Origin: Formicarius rufipectus
Lineage: Eukaryota > Chordata > Aves > Passeriformes > Formicariidae
NCBI GenBank assembly: GCA_013399695.1
Contig: VXAU01006136.1
Location: 62,001 to 126,000 of the forward strand
DNA: 64,000 nucleotides
Direction of reading: 5' to 3'
Shown here: piece by piece, positions 1 to 28,065 of the stretch
Numbering within the stretch: the first letter of the stretch is position 1
Layout of the letters: every line of letters starts with the position of its first letter
Notes under the pieces: model-generated
The model's database searches: none
Told to the model about the DNA's origin: nothing
The model's input: only the letters and a program-made list of their open reading frames with translations
Translations under genes and position numbers: made by a program

Positions 1-1141
1 TTCTCTGCGGGTAAAGAATTTTGAAGGTCTCCTTCAACCCCCAAATTATGAAATTTCAAAGTAAGAAAAAAAATCCCCACCTCTGTCTCTGGCCCTTATA
101 CAGCAGCCATGGACTGAGCAAGTGTTGGCAGGTTTCTGACTCCCAAGTTTCCTGTCCCTTGCTTTGTTCTCCTCAGCCTTCCCCAGGTGCTGCTGTGTCA
201 GTTTGACGGTTCTCAGCAGTGAGAGGGTGAGGTGAGGTGGAGGCAAGGAAAAGCACATGTAGAGCTCTGCCTCGGCCACAGCAATAACCAAGATTTGTAT
301 TGTGTTCCCAGTTGGAAGCATAAAGGATACAACTTAATTTTCCAGGTTTTAGCTGTCATCTCTGCTGATGCCTCTGTGGGCCCCAAAGTGCCCCCAGAAT
401 GTGCAAGAATAGAGAAAAGAATATATTTCATATTAATAAGGGACAACTCTGGCAAATTCCATGTTGTAAGAGACAACAAGCCTTAATTTTTGCTTATAAA
501 AAGAAATGGTAAATTGATGCCTGGCAGAAGTTATGGAATGACTTATGGTTTATTATTACCAATATTATTTCAGTGCTAATCATGAAACGATGATGGCATC
601 AGCTCTTCTGCAGTCATATATTGTCTCTGCTTCTGCATTCATATAGACTCTCATCAGTAGCAGTCGTGTCTGGAACAAACTCACTGCAAGGCAGCAAAAT
701 AACAGCTCTCTAAGTTCTTTTCTTGTAAACTGGCATACTCATGGAAGTTTACTTTTAGCAATGGATGTCACAGTGAAAATAACTGGCAGGTTAAGATAAA
801 GGAAGAGTCTACTTTGAACTTACAATTGGTAGGAAATGGACTGTGAGCACAAAACACAAAAAGTCTTTTTCCTTCCTCTTGCATACCTTTACCATTTGTG
901 TCACAGTTATTTTATGTTATTAAAGACTTAGCTTTAAGAACAATTTCACGATTTAGCTTTAATTGCACAAACCCCTCTTTTCTGGAGTCCCCACTTTTCT
1001 AGCTCTGTGTAAACTTAAACTATGTTTCATATTCCCTGTTTTTTGAGGCAACTTCTGCTCTGTAAAAAATTAAGTTGCTGGTTGAAAGGGTCATATCTCA
1101 TCTTCTGCTTTTTCCCTGAAAAACTTTTCTTCTCTTGACAG
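1..1141 (+). other. GUCY2C: GUCY2C intron (3' part)
   Basis: This stretch is the end of the GUCY2C intron that precedes the first exon in the window. It ends in a pyrimidine-rich tract and an AG at 1140-1141. I searched it for the preceding kinase-homology exon and found nothing matching, and I see no recognisable repeat. Confidence 0.75.
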
Positions 1142-19851
<18,710 letters not shown>

Positions 19852-20682
19852 AACTGAATATCTGGTATGACTCAAGAAGCTGCAGCAACTCTCTGAAGAA
19901 CTTCATGTGAAGGCTGGAGGCTTACACTTTCAGCAAGAAGAGAAAGAAAATACCTTTTCAAGCATCATTTCTACTATCTGACCTGATGTCAGTAAATCAA
20001 AGCTTTCTTCGCTGTAACATTGAAATTGTTGGATGACTTCAGTAGGACACAAGCAGCCTGATTTGAGGTAAATGAAAATATTTGCACTTAAATCTGGAAA
20101 ATAGTAGGGTTTTTTGTTTAAGTTAGGGTTTTTTTTAAAAACTGTGATATTCTGTTCAATAATCCACTTTTGAAAATATTCACAGTAAAACCTTAATTTC
20201 TCTTGATTTTAAAATTTTGTATTTCATTTGTAACTTTTATTTGAAGAGAGATTTGCTGTAATATATTTCAAAATAACATCAAATACATCATATGTAAAAC
20301 CTGGATATTTTGGTATTTTGCTTCTTCTGCTGTTTTCCCCTGTGTCTCACATGTTTTGTTTCATCAAGCTGACTTTGTTCAAGAGACAATACTTCTGTTA
20401 TTTACACTGGGAGATTACTCCAGAAATATGGTTTCTAAAGCTTATCTGAATTTCCTGGGCCTGAAAAAAGAATGTTTTTTGTTCAAAACTAGACACTTTC
20501 ATATCTTTTCACCACTTCTGCTTCTGCCCCCAAACCAGAAGTGCAACAGAAATTAAGGAAATGAAATTTTGTGAAGTTCTTAACCCCAGAATTTTCCAGT
20601 TCAGCTTTTGGATGCAGTTGCACAACCAAGCAGGTTTTGCTCAAATGACTTGCTTGTTAACTGACACCATGGCATTTATATT

Positions 20683-20688
20683 AATAAA
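20683..20688 (+). terminator. GUCY2C: candidate poly(A) signal AATAAA (proximal)
   Basis: A canonical hexamer about 830 bp past the stop codon. It is the first AATAAA downstream and a plausible proximal polyadenylation signal, though position alone does not prove use. Confidence 0.45.
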
Positions 20689-21715
20689 CAGCTTTAAAAA
20701 GCAACAAAAGTACAGGGGATACATGTAAAAGAAAATCTGCATTCATATGAGGAAATAACACTACTGAGTGAAACTTTTGCAAGGGTCTTTTGTGGGTTAG
20801 TGGCTTTCAAAACAGAGCTAATTCTCCCACCATTGTCAAATATTGGTCAGTATTCAAACTATAAAATTGGAGCAAAATCATTTGTTTTTAAACAGCATTT
20901 TTCAAGTAAACAACATAAAAAAATTTAAACTGAGCTAGTCAATGTCCTGTGTTTTTATTTTGTCAAGATAAATTGGCTTTGTAAGAACACACACGTAAAA
21001 AGAATGACGTAGATGAAAGGAATCTGGAGTGCAAAGATTCCTGGAAAAACTAAGTAATGAGGTGCTGAAGGGCTTCTACACTTGCCTAATGAGTGTAAAT
21101 TCCTACACCAAATAACATGATAGACAGAAATAGCAGAAAATGTGTAACTAACAGCCAGAGCTTTCACATTATATGTAACCAATCTTAAACTTGAACTAGC
21201 ACTACTACCATACCATCTTCTGTTTATGTCCTAATGGAAGCACCCACTGGGAGGAGGATAGAAAAAAAATAGTGGTATTCTAAAACTGACATGTATTAAA
21301 AAATTTATCATCACAATAAAAAAGTATAAAACCTGCTATTTCCTGCCTCATGATGCCAGTCAGTATGGTTTGTCTCTATATCTGCATTCTTGGGTGCAGA
21401 TGCTGCACCACTGGGCTATTGCTGTGTCTGATATGCTCAGCAGGTGTAGCTGTAATGCAATGACAAGTGCTGGACTCATCAAGCCTGAAGAAGCCCACTG
21501 CTACTGTCTCAAGCAGAGCTGTTCTGATCCTTTAAGTGACATAAGTCGATTTTTAAAGAGTTTGATGGGTTCCATCTTTGACACTTCTGAAATACAAATT
21601 ATTTTAGAGAAAATGCCTGCTGACATTGATTGAGACAATTAAAAAGTGCTTAGTTTTCAGCATCCCTTCTCTTTCCAGCATTCTTCAGATAACTAATTTC
21701 ATACCATTTTCTGAA

Positions 21716-21721
21716 AATAAA
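21716..21721 (+). terminator. GUCY2C: candidate poly(A) signal AATAAA (middle)
   Basis: A canonical hexamer in an AT-rich setting 1.87 kb past the stop. No transcript evidence is available here. Confidence 0.3.
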
Positions 21722-21816
21722 TAGTTACTTTAGCAATGAGTTGATGAACCCACCTTCTGGTGTACTTGTTTTCCACATGGTTCTGTCCCTGCACATATCT
21801 GTCACCTATGCGTTAC

Positions 21817-21822
21817 AATAAA
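21817..21822 (+). terminator. GUCY2C: candidate poly(A) signal AATAAA (distal, next to LTR)
   Basis: A canonical hexamer whose expected cleavage zone, 10-30 bp downstream, coincides with the edge of the LTR that begins at 21843. If it is the ancestral distal signal, the LTR landed at the cleavage site. Confidence 0.4.
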
Positions 21823-21842
21823 ATCAATTTTGACTACTCTTT

Positions 21843-22595
21843 TGTGCTGGTTTAAAAGTAAAGCAGCAGAAGAAATGCACCCAAACCCAAGAGAGATTAC
21901 GAATCAGAGTTACAATTCACTAAAAAGATTACAATAAATACAGTGATACAGAGAAAAACTGGTTTTAACCCACAAAGACAGATGTATAATCCAGCACCCT
22001 GGGACAAGATAAGAACGCTGTTGTTAGCCCTGTGCTGAACACCACATGGTCCCCATGAGTGCAAAGTAAACATCAAGGAAACTTTTTGGTCAGGATGATG
22101 GTCACAGTCTTGAGAGTGGCAGCTGCAGTCCTGTTGATGTTCTGGTCCTCCTTTGCATCTAACAGATGGTACCAGAAGTTCCAAAACTTGAAGATTATAT
22201 ATGTTCAGGTGAGAATTCCCAGTACCTCCTCCACAACAGGGAGTTTCACAGTGAGTGATTTAACTCTGTGAGTCATGGGATATTTTGGGAATCTTTGATG
22301 GTCTTGGTGATTGCAGCTGTCTAGTATGGCCTGTTAGCAGAGTGTGAAGGTGCTAATGACTCCCCTGAGGGGAGTTACCACATCTGAGTTGTTGGTGTGA
22401 AGACAGAAACACTCCCATGTCTCACAGGGCTCTTTAACACCCAGCTTGTAGCCTGAGGTGTCAGGTGTACCCTGAGCAGCTGCTGCAAATGATCCATTAT
22501 TAACAGTTCATCAGAAATTACACAGAGGGTGTAGAATACAGTTTTGGTTATACCCACACAGTGATAAACTGGTCCTGGCCTCTGTAACTAGGACA
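21843..22595 (-). mobile_element. solo-type LTR (type A), 753 bp
   Basis: The element has inverted TGT...ACA termini: TGTGCTGGTTT at 21843 and CTAGGACA at 22595. It is flanked by near-identical 5-bp sequences (TCTTT left, TATTT right), as expected of a decayed target-site duplication. Read on the minus strand it begins TGTCCTAG and ends TTTAAACCAGCACA, like passerine ERVL-type LTRs; this orientation is inferred. Its 22438-22595 end is similar to 23197-23347. No coding capacity is recognised. Confidence 0.6.
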
Positions 22596-22726
22596 TATTT
22601 AAAAAATTATGGTTTGACTCGATCTTAGATTCAACGTCTTAACATTGCATTTTATTATAAAATGTTAGATCAAAAAGCTCTCTACCATCAGAAATCTGTC
22701 ATTGAAGATTCAGTCATCCACTTCTG

Positions 22727-22749
22727 TTTTTTTTTTTTTTTTTTTTTTT
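22727..22749. repeat. poly(T) tract, 23 T
   Basis: A homopolymer immediately before an assembly gap; it could be the poly(A) tail of a minus-strand insertion or a simple low-complexity tract. Confidence 0.8.
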
Positions 22750-22784
22750 ATGGGTGAAGGTTTTTTTTAAAAACATAATTGGGA

Positions 22785-22814
22785 NNNNNNNNNNNNNNNN
22801 NNNNNNNNNNNNNN
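22785..22814. other. assembly gap (30 N)
   Basis: A run of N in T/A-rich sequence within the nested-repeat region. The true length may differ from 30. A lone N also occurs at 23178. Confidence 0.99.
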
Positions 22815-23014
22815 TTTTAAGTGGTGAAGTGTTATATTAAAAACCTAATGTGAGATATAATTTTGTTCTCTGAGTGGAAAGGATTTTGGCTTCATCAGCA
22901 TCCCTTTGGACTTAACTCACACAACAAAAGAGTTTTTCTAAGGAGCATGTGGAGCATTTCTAAAAGAAGAATTTTTTTCCTAGGAGCATGTGGAAATGAA
23001 TCTTTTCAAATATA

Positions 23015-23027
23015 CAATAAGACCTTT
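23015..23027. repeat. 13-bp direct repeat, left copy (target-site duplication)
   Basis: CAATAAGACCTTT here is repeated exactly at 23568-23580. The two copies bracket the tRNA-headed element. Length and perfect identity fit a target-site duplication made by a LINE-type retrotransposition event. Confidence 0.8.
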
Positions 23028-23567
23028 GTTGTTGTTGTTGTTGGCTAGACTTCGCTGTCTAAGTTTAGAGAGAGCTTAGAAAAATTTATAGCTAAAAACA
23101 GAGGGACAAATCTCCTTCAATTTCAAAACAAATTTTAATTAAGATATGATAAATGGAAGGATAACAGTTCCTAGCTANCCCAGTAGCTATTTAAAAACCC
23201 AGCCTGCAGCCTGAGGGGTGTGCTGTCCCTTAGACAATAGCTGCTAATGTGCCATTGTGAGCAGTTCATGGGAAAAAATGGCATAGAGGCTTTAGAATAC
23301 ACATCCACACAGTGACAAACTGACCCTGGCTACTAAAAACCAGGACATTCGCAAACGAAGACTTTTGGGATAAGCCTGCGCAATGGATTTTTTAGGTGAG
23401 GCACAGTGTGTGCAGAACTGGCCCCACCCCCTTTACTCCTGAGGCTTGTCTGCACTGCCGAGCAGCTTGGACAGTGACAGCGAGTTCCTCCAGGATTCGA
23501 ACCGGCATCCTCAGAGGAGGAGCCGGCTCCAGAGGCGGCGACTTATACCACTCGGCCAACGTCCCGC
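23028..23567 (-). mobile_element. composite tRNA-headed retroposon, 540 bp
   Basis: The element lies between two perfect 13-bp repeats. On the minus strand it runs: a tRNA-like head (23567 to 23480), about 130 bp of unrecognised GC-rich then mixed sequence, an LTR-like start TGTCCTGG at 23347 with similarity to LTR A until about 23197, a segment (23177 to 23043) similar to one end of LTR C at 23958-24097, and an (AAC)5 tail against the left repeat. A tRNA 5' end abutting one repeat and a simple tail abutting the other is SINE-like architecture. The body appears to be a chimera of two LTR types. No coding capacity is seen. I do not recognise the family; a serial insertion history is the alternative. 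Confidence 0.6.
23480..23567 (-). other. tRNA-Leu/Ser-like pol III head (pseudo-tRNA)
   Basis: On the minus strand an A-box TGGCCGAGTGG (23558 to 23548) and a perfect B-box GGTTCGAATCC (23503 to 23493) are separated as in a long-variable-arm (type II) tRNA. GTGGTATAAGTCGCC resembles the D-arm of tRNA-Leu. Terminal GCGGGAC can pair with AACTCGC at five of seven positions, including one G-U. The anticodon stem and T-stem are imperfect, so this is not a functional tRNA gene but a tRNA-derived promoter region. Confidence 0.65.
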
Positions 23568-23580
23568 CAATAAGACCTTT
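23568..23580. repeat. 13-bp direct repeat, right copy (target-site duplication)
   Basis: An exact second copy of the 13-bp sequence at 23015-23027, directly against the 5' end of the tRNA-like head on the minus strand. Confidence 0.8.
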
Positions 23581-23665
23581 TTAGCTTTGGGTCATATTCA
23601 GATTCCCCCTCAGTGGACTTAAAGAATGTAATGAATTGTCTCAAAACACTGTCAAAGAAGGAAAT

Positions 23666-23683
23666 TGGTGTCAGAAGTGGGAT
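23666..23683 (+). other. ERVL-type primer-binding site (tRNA-Leu)
   Basis: TGGTGTCAGAAGTGGGAT is the exact complement of the 3' end, including CCA, of a leucine tRNA acceptor and T-arm as I remember it. This is the primer-binding site typical of ERV-L elements and sets the provirus on the + strand. The LTR-to-PBS boundary directly upstream is blurred; no clean CA end is seen within a few bases. Confidence 0.65.
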
Positions 23684-23951
23684 CCTGATCTTTGATCCCA
23701 AAGTGCCTTTGAGAATAAGGATGTTATAGTATGTGTGTTTCCCTTTGTGGGTTAAATAATTCCACACCTCCAAGGGGAGAGGTTGTGTGTTAAGCTTTGT
23801 ACCCTCTATGGCTTGTATGGTTCCTGCTACAGGAGCCTTTTCCACACCTACAAGTGAGAGGTAGCATGTTCAGTTGCGTATTAAGTTGCCAAGTTCCCTC
23901 TGTGTGTTGTGTGGGGGTTTTTTTCTGTGGGAATTATTGGAAAAAGATGAC
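23684..23951 (+). mobile_element. ERVL 5' leader remnant
   Basis: Sequence between the primer-binding site and the next LTR. It contains two copies of a TTCCACACCT motif, at 23760 and 23839, each followed by a purine-rich stretch. No intact frame is recognised. It belongs to the same + strand ERVL remnant as the gag-like sequence further right. Confidence 0.45.
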
Positions 23952-24787
23952 TGTCTTGAGTGGCCAGTTGTCTAAGTTTAGGGAACTTAGAAAATTTGTT
24001 GGACTAGGAACTAAAACAGGGAGACAAGACTCCTTTAATTTCAAAACAAATTTTTAATTAAGATACGATAAATGGAAGGATAACAGTTCCTCGCTATGAG
24101 ATATATCTATCTATATATATATATTCAAGAGGAAAAGAAAACAACCAGGACTGAACAAATAAACCCCCTGAACCAAAGCCCCCCCCACCACAGTCTGTCC
24201 CCGTCGGGCACAGTGGTATTTACGGACAGCAGGCGATGAGATGAGTGGCCGGTGCTGGGCTGCCCCCGGGGGGTTGGTGGATAGAAGAAAGGCTTTGGCG
24301 TGTCCCTCCGAAAGCTGTGCAAATCCCTCTGTGGGGTCGGTGGGGAGAAGCCGCTCAGGAAGGGCAAAGGGCTGGGATCCTCTTCCCTTGGCTTGTGGTC
24401 TGCTGGCCTCTAGGCTGGAGGCCCGGATGTAAAGATCCCTCACGTCTGGGCTGGGCTCCGCTGGGCTCCCTCAGGAAAGCCGGATGTAAGAGCACTGGCT
24501 AGCGATGTCGTCTTCCTCTCTTGGGCACAAGGAACTCCGCAAAATCCAGGGATTGGGAAAAAAAATGTGAGGAAAACAAGGAAAGAAACCAAACTCAGGC
24601 AGAGGTTTCTCCCTGAGCCGTCTCTTCCCTGCCAACTGCAAAACCAGAGTGTCCACTTCCCCCACTCCGTAAATCACCAGTCCCTTGCTTCCTTTGTTAG
24701 AGGCAAATGGACGAAGATAGGCCCATTCGCCCCTCAGTCTGGTGGTAGGGGGAAGAAAAAATTCCACTAGATTCTAACACTATAACA
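23952..24787. mobile_element. LTR (type C) nested inside the ERVL remnant
   Basis: The stretch begins TGTCTTGAG and ends ...TAACACTATAACA, with TG/CA ends. It separates the ERVL leader from gag-like sequence, so it reads as a later insertion. A (TA)n TATA-like run lies at about 24110-24123 and an AATAAA at about 24155, followed by a GC-rich part. Its first 140 bp match 23043-23177. No clean target-site duplication was found, so both ends and the strand are uncertain. Confidence 0.45.
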
Positions 24788-24799
24788 CCAGTGTAAAGA

Positions 24800-25440
24800 A
24801 ATTATTTTTTGTCCTTAGAACATTTCTCAGTTGCCCTCCTACTCTTGTGGTGGAGGTGGCGCGACGAAATGTAGATAATGAAGAAGTGGTTACTCAAAAA
24901 TCTGATCCCAAAGGGGAGAAATGGCTGCAAGTAGAGAGGCTACTTGCTGCTGAAAAGGAAAAAAGCAGCTATAAGTAGAAAGGCTGCTTGCTGTTGAACA
25001 AAACCGTGTTAAAAAGCTTGAAACAGAGCTTTGGAATGCACATGAAGGAGAAAGAATCTTACCAGAAAAAGAATTGCAAGGTCTAAAACCTGTAACATTC
25101 TTAGAAATACGATCTTGTGACTCAAAACTTTTGTGCTTAGTGGAGAAATTGTGAGCTAGTGAGAAAATCTGTTCAGAGCAAGAGGTGGTGTTTCCATTAG
25201 CATCTAATAATGAAGAAGTAGCGTTATGACCCTTAATTAAAATTGAAGCCACAAATAATAAGGAACTGCTACCAAAATATCCGTCTGGCCATAAATCAGG
25301 TGAGGCTGAAATCCAGTCAAAAATAATGCAGTCAAATTCCAAGAGACTGGATATGTTTCCTATGCAGCAAAGAGTTAAAATCACTGAAGTAAACTGAGCA
25401 AATAATATTTTCAAAACTGCTGAAGTTAATTTATGGCTCC
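24800..25440 (+). pseudogene. decayed ERVL gag-like remnant
   Basis: Translated in shifting + strand frames, the sequence gives coiled-coil-like fragments such as GEKWLQVERLLAAEKEK and RVKKLETELWNAHEGE, then PLIKIEATNNKELLPKY, which resemble ERVL Gag. It is broken by several stops and at least one frameshift. Part of the break comes from a 44-bp tandem duplication (about 24929 and 24973, each coding VERLLA-E), which shifts the frame. A 174-codon minus-strand open frame over it is incidental. Confidence 0.6.
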
Positions 25441-25984
25441 TAAATAAGAAATCCTGTTAACACTAAAGGAAACCCAGAAGCTGCATTCCCTAATTTGAGT
25501 GTATACTGAGTTTCTACTACAACACAAAATGGAATTTCTTAACTTGACTCTGCTAACAGCTGCATTATCAAGTATCTTAAACCTAACAACCACAATACTA
25601 ACAAACAGAGGCTTCAGCCATGGCTTGGTGATTGTACACAGCCTATTGAATTCTCTTACCTGACCAGTTTATTACAAGAAATTGAATAATGCTTCACCTT
25701 CAATGAGTACTGTGCTAACCAAAGGAAACCCCCCGAAAAAAAGACGGGAAGGAACAGCAGTGCAGCAAGCATTTAATAAAACAAAACTTGAAGTTCCACT
25801 TGAAAAATATGAATTCCAAGTTGTTAAACAGGTTGAATCATTGGGGGTTAAACTTGCTGGAAAAACCTCTCTGGGCTTGTATTGTTTTTTTGTTTTCTGG
25901 GAATGCTGGCACCTCCCTGCCACTGAAGATCAAAGGAAATAGCTGAATGGAGGGGCTGCCAGCAAACCTTTACTTCAGAAGGCT
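25441..25984 (+). mobile_element. ERVL internal remnant, unassigned
   Basis: AT-rich sequence continuing from the gag-like remnant with short lysine-rich frames (for example 25682-25942). It probably belongs to the same ERVL or is unannotated flank; no pol motif is recognised. Confidence 0.35.
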
Positions 25985-26955
25985 GTCATGCCATGGCAGG
26001 GACACCTTCCACTAGAACAGGTTGCCTAGCCTGACCTTGAACACTTCCAGGGATGGGGCATCCACAGCTTCTCTAGGTAACTTGTTTCCCTGCCTCATCA
26101 TCCTCACAGTAAAGAATTTCTTCCTAATTCTTGCTAATTTCTAACCCAAACCTACTCTCTCTCAGTTTAAAGCCATTGCCCTTGTCCTATCACAACATGC
26201 CCTTATAAAAAGTCCCTCTCTGGCTCTCTTGTAAGCCCCGTTTTGGTACTGGAAGGTGCTATAAGGAGCCTTCTGTTCTCCAGGCTGAACCCCAACTCTC
26301 TCAGCCTGTTTGCACAGGAGAGGTGCTCCAGACCTCTGACCATCTTTGGGGCCCTGCTCTGGACTTGCTCCCACAAGTCCACATCTTTCTTATGTTCTGG
26401 GCTTTACAGCCAGGTGTGTTCTCATGAGAGCAGAGTAGAGGGGCAGAATCACCTCCCTCAACCAGCTGGCCATGCTGCTTTTGATGCAGCCCAGGATATG
26501 GTTGGCTTTTCTGGGCTGCATATGCACATTGCCAGCTCACATTGAGCTTCCTGTTGGCCAACACCCCAAGTCTTTCTTTCTAGGTCTGCTCTCAATCCAT
26601 TCTCTGTCCAGCTTGTATTTGTGCTTGGGATTGTCCTGACCCATGTCCAGAATTTGCATGTGGCCTTGTTGAACTTAATGAGGTTCACACAGACTCACCT
26701 CTCAAGCCTGTCAAGGGCCCTTTGGATATGTCATCCCTTCCCTCCAGCACGTACCACACAGCTTGGTATCATCAGCCAACTTGCTGAAGGTGCACTCAAG
26801 CCCAGTCCATGTTGCTGACAAAGATGGTAAATAGTGCCAGTCCCCATACTGACCGCTGAGGAATATCACTTGTCACTCATCCACACTCATCTCCTGTTTT
26901 GGCATCATGTATTTGTGCTCTCTATCCTAGTTCTTATCCACCTCCAATTCCTCTT
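25985..26955 (-). mobile_element. CR1 LINE, 3' about 970 bp, antisense
   Basis: Reading the minus strand, this is the 3' part of a CR1 retrotransposon: the end of the reverse-transcriptase ORF and the 3' UTR. The + strand carries signatures such as CCATGGCAGGGACACCTTCC, TCAGTTTAAAGCCATTGCCC and TTGATGCAGCCCAGGATATG, all standard for antisense CR1. The terminal octamer end near 25985 seems lost. The several open frames of 60-100 codons across it are CR1 shadows. Confidence 0.92.
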
Positions 26956-27719
26956 TAAGATACTTTTTTTTCTCACATGATAATCCTATACAGGGAATTC
27001 TATGGAAAAATATAATATTCTATTTTACTTCACCAACATAATCAAACTGAGAGAATTATGTGATAGATATGAGTGTCTCATTCGGAAAAACACTCTGAAA
27101 ATATTCCTGCAAAGCAAACATAGCATCCATTCATGATTAAACACCTAAGAGTTAATTTTCACTTGGGAGGCAATTAAAAAAAAAAAAAAAAAAAGGTCAC
27201 AGCATTGTGTTTTATCCTTATCTCAGAGAGTAGCTCAGAACAAAGCCCTGATGGCTATGGAGGGATCCCTGCAGCCACTCTTATCCTGGGCTTGTGGCCA
27301 AAGCTTGCTGCTTGGCCTGAACTGGTTGGCATGTGACCTTGTTATATGAGGCTACTGCAGGCACGGGGATCAAATCTGAACTGTCCTGAACAATTACTGA
27401 AACACAACGTCCAGATAAAGGCTGTTTTAGGACAGTGGTAAAATATCCAACACTGGGAGGCACAAAATGGTAAGTGCCTGAAAATTACCTGAAGCAATGG
27501 AGTTCAAGGGAAAACCCCATGGAAAGTTCTGTCTACCTCTAAAACCTCGGAAAAGGTCTACCCTTCGATTTTTCTGCTGGGACACACAGAACAATTGCTG
27601 TCCCCAACAGGAGCGCGTAGCTTGATGTGGTACCAAGGCATCACCTGGCTCCTGCTGCTTTTCAGAGGCCTGTCTTGACAAACCTTCCCCCGTGTTTTGG
27701 GTAGCCACCCTTGGGAAGC
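26956..27719. other. intergenic DNA upstream of PLBD1
   Basis: The stretch has an A-run at about 27177-27194 that may be the tail of an old insertion, and otherwise unique-looking sequence that becomes GC-rich towards 27.7 kb. No gene is recognised. Confidence 0.6.
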
Positions 27720-27977
27720 GCCCTCCTCGGCGCCTCTCAAGGCCGGGCCGGCGCGGGGGGTGACCCCACAGGGCTGCGGGGCCGGGGCTCTGCAGACAGT
27801 GCCGGGCCGCTCCCGGGCACATCCCGGCGCTCGCGGGGGAACCGCCGGGGACACGCCGGGCACACACCGCGGCAGGGGCGGGCGCCCGAGGAGGCGGGGG
27901 CAGCGCCCAGACCTGCCCTGAGCGAGACAACTTTACTTAAAGTCCCGCCGCCTCCCGGCGCTCGCAGCAGCGGCAGA

Positions 27978-28065
27978 ATGGCCCGGCCGGGCGGCGGCGT
28001 GTGCCGCTGCTGCGGGGGGCTCGTCCTCCTCCTCGTCCTGTGGGCGGCAGCGGGCGGCCGCGCAG
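27978..28065 (+). CDS. PLBD1: PLBD1 exon 1, start codon and signal peptide
   Basis: Encodes MARPGGGVCRCC, then a hydrophobic core GLVLLLVLWAAA and GGRA, a classical signal peptide for entry into the secretory pathway. The ATG at 27978-27980 sits in AGAATGG, a strong Kozak context. Donor is G|GTGAGG in phase 1. The frame is open upstream but has no earlier ATG near it. Confidence 0.93.

Larger units (their letters stand above)
19852..21842 (+). other. GUCY2C: GUCY2C 3' UTR and downstream flank
   Basis: Non-coding sequence between the GUCY2C stop and the first LTR. It holds three AATAAA hexamers, so the 3' UTR may be about 0.85 or 1.9-2.0 kb. No conserved coding frame is seen; an 87-codon frame at 21370-21633 is not recognised. 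Confidence 0.6.

Noticed and set aside
24890..25414. A 174-codon minus-strand open frame with hydrophobic segments
   Set aside because: It lies antisense to recognisable ERVL gag-like sequence; the hydrophobic look comes from reading A-rich coding strand in reverse.
26162..26818. Overlapping open frames of 65-100 codons on both strands
   Set aside because: They fall wholly inside the antisense CR1 element.
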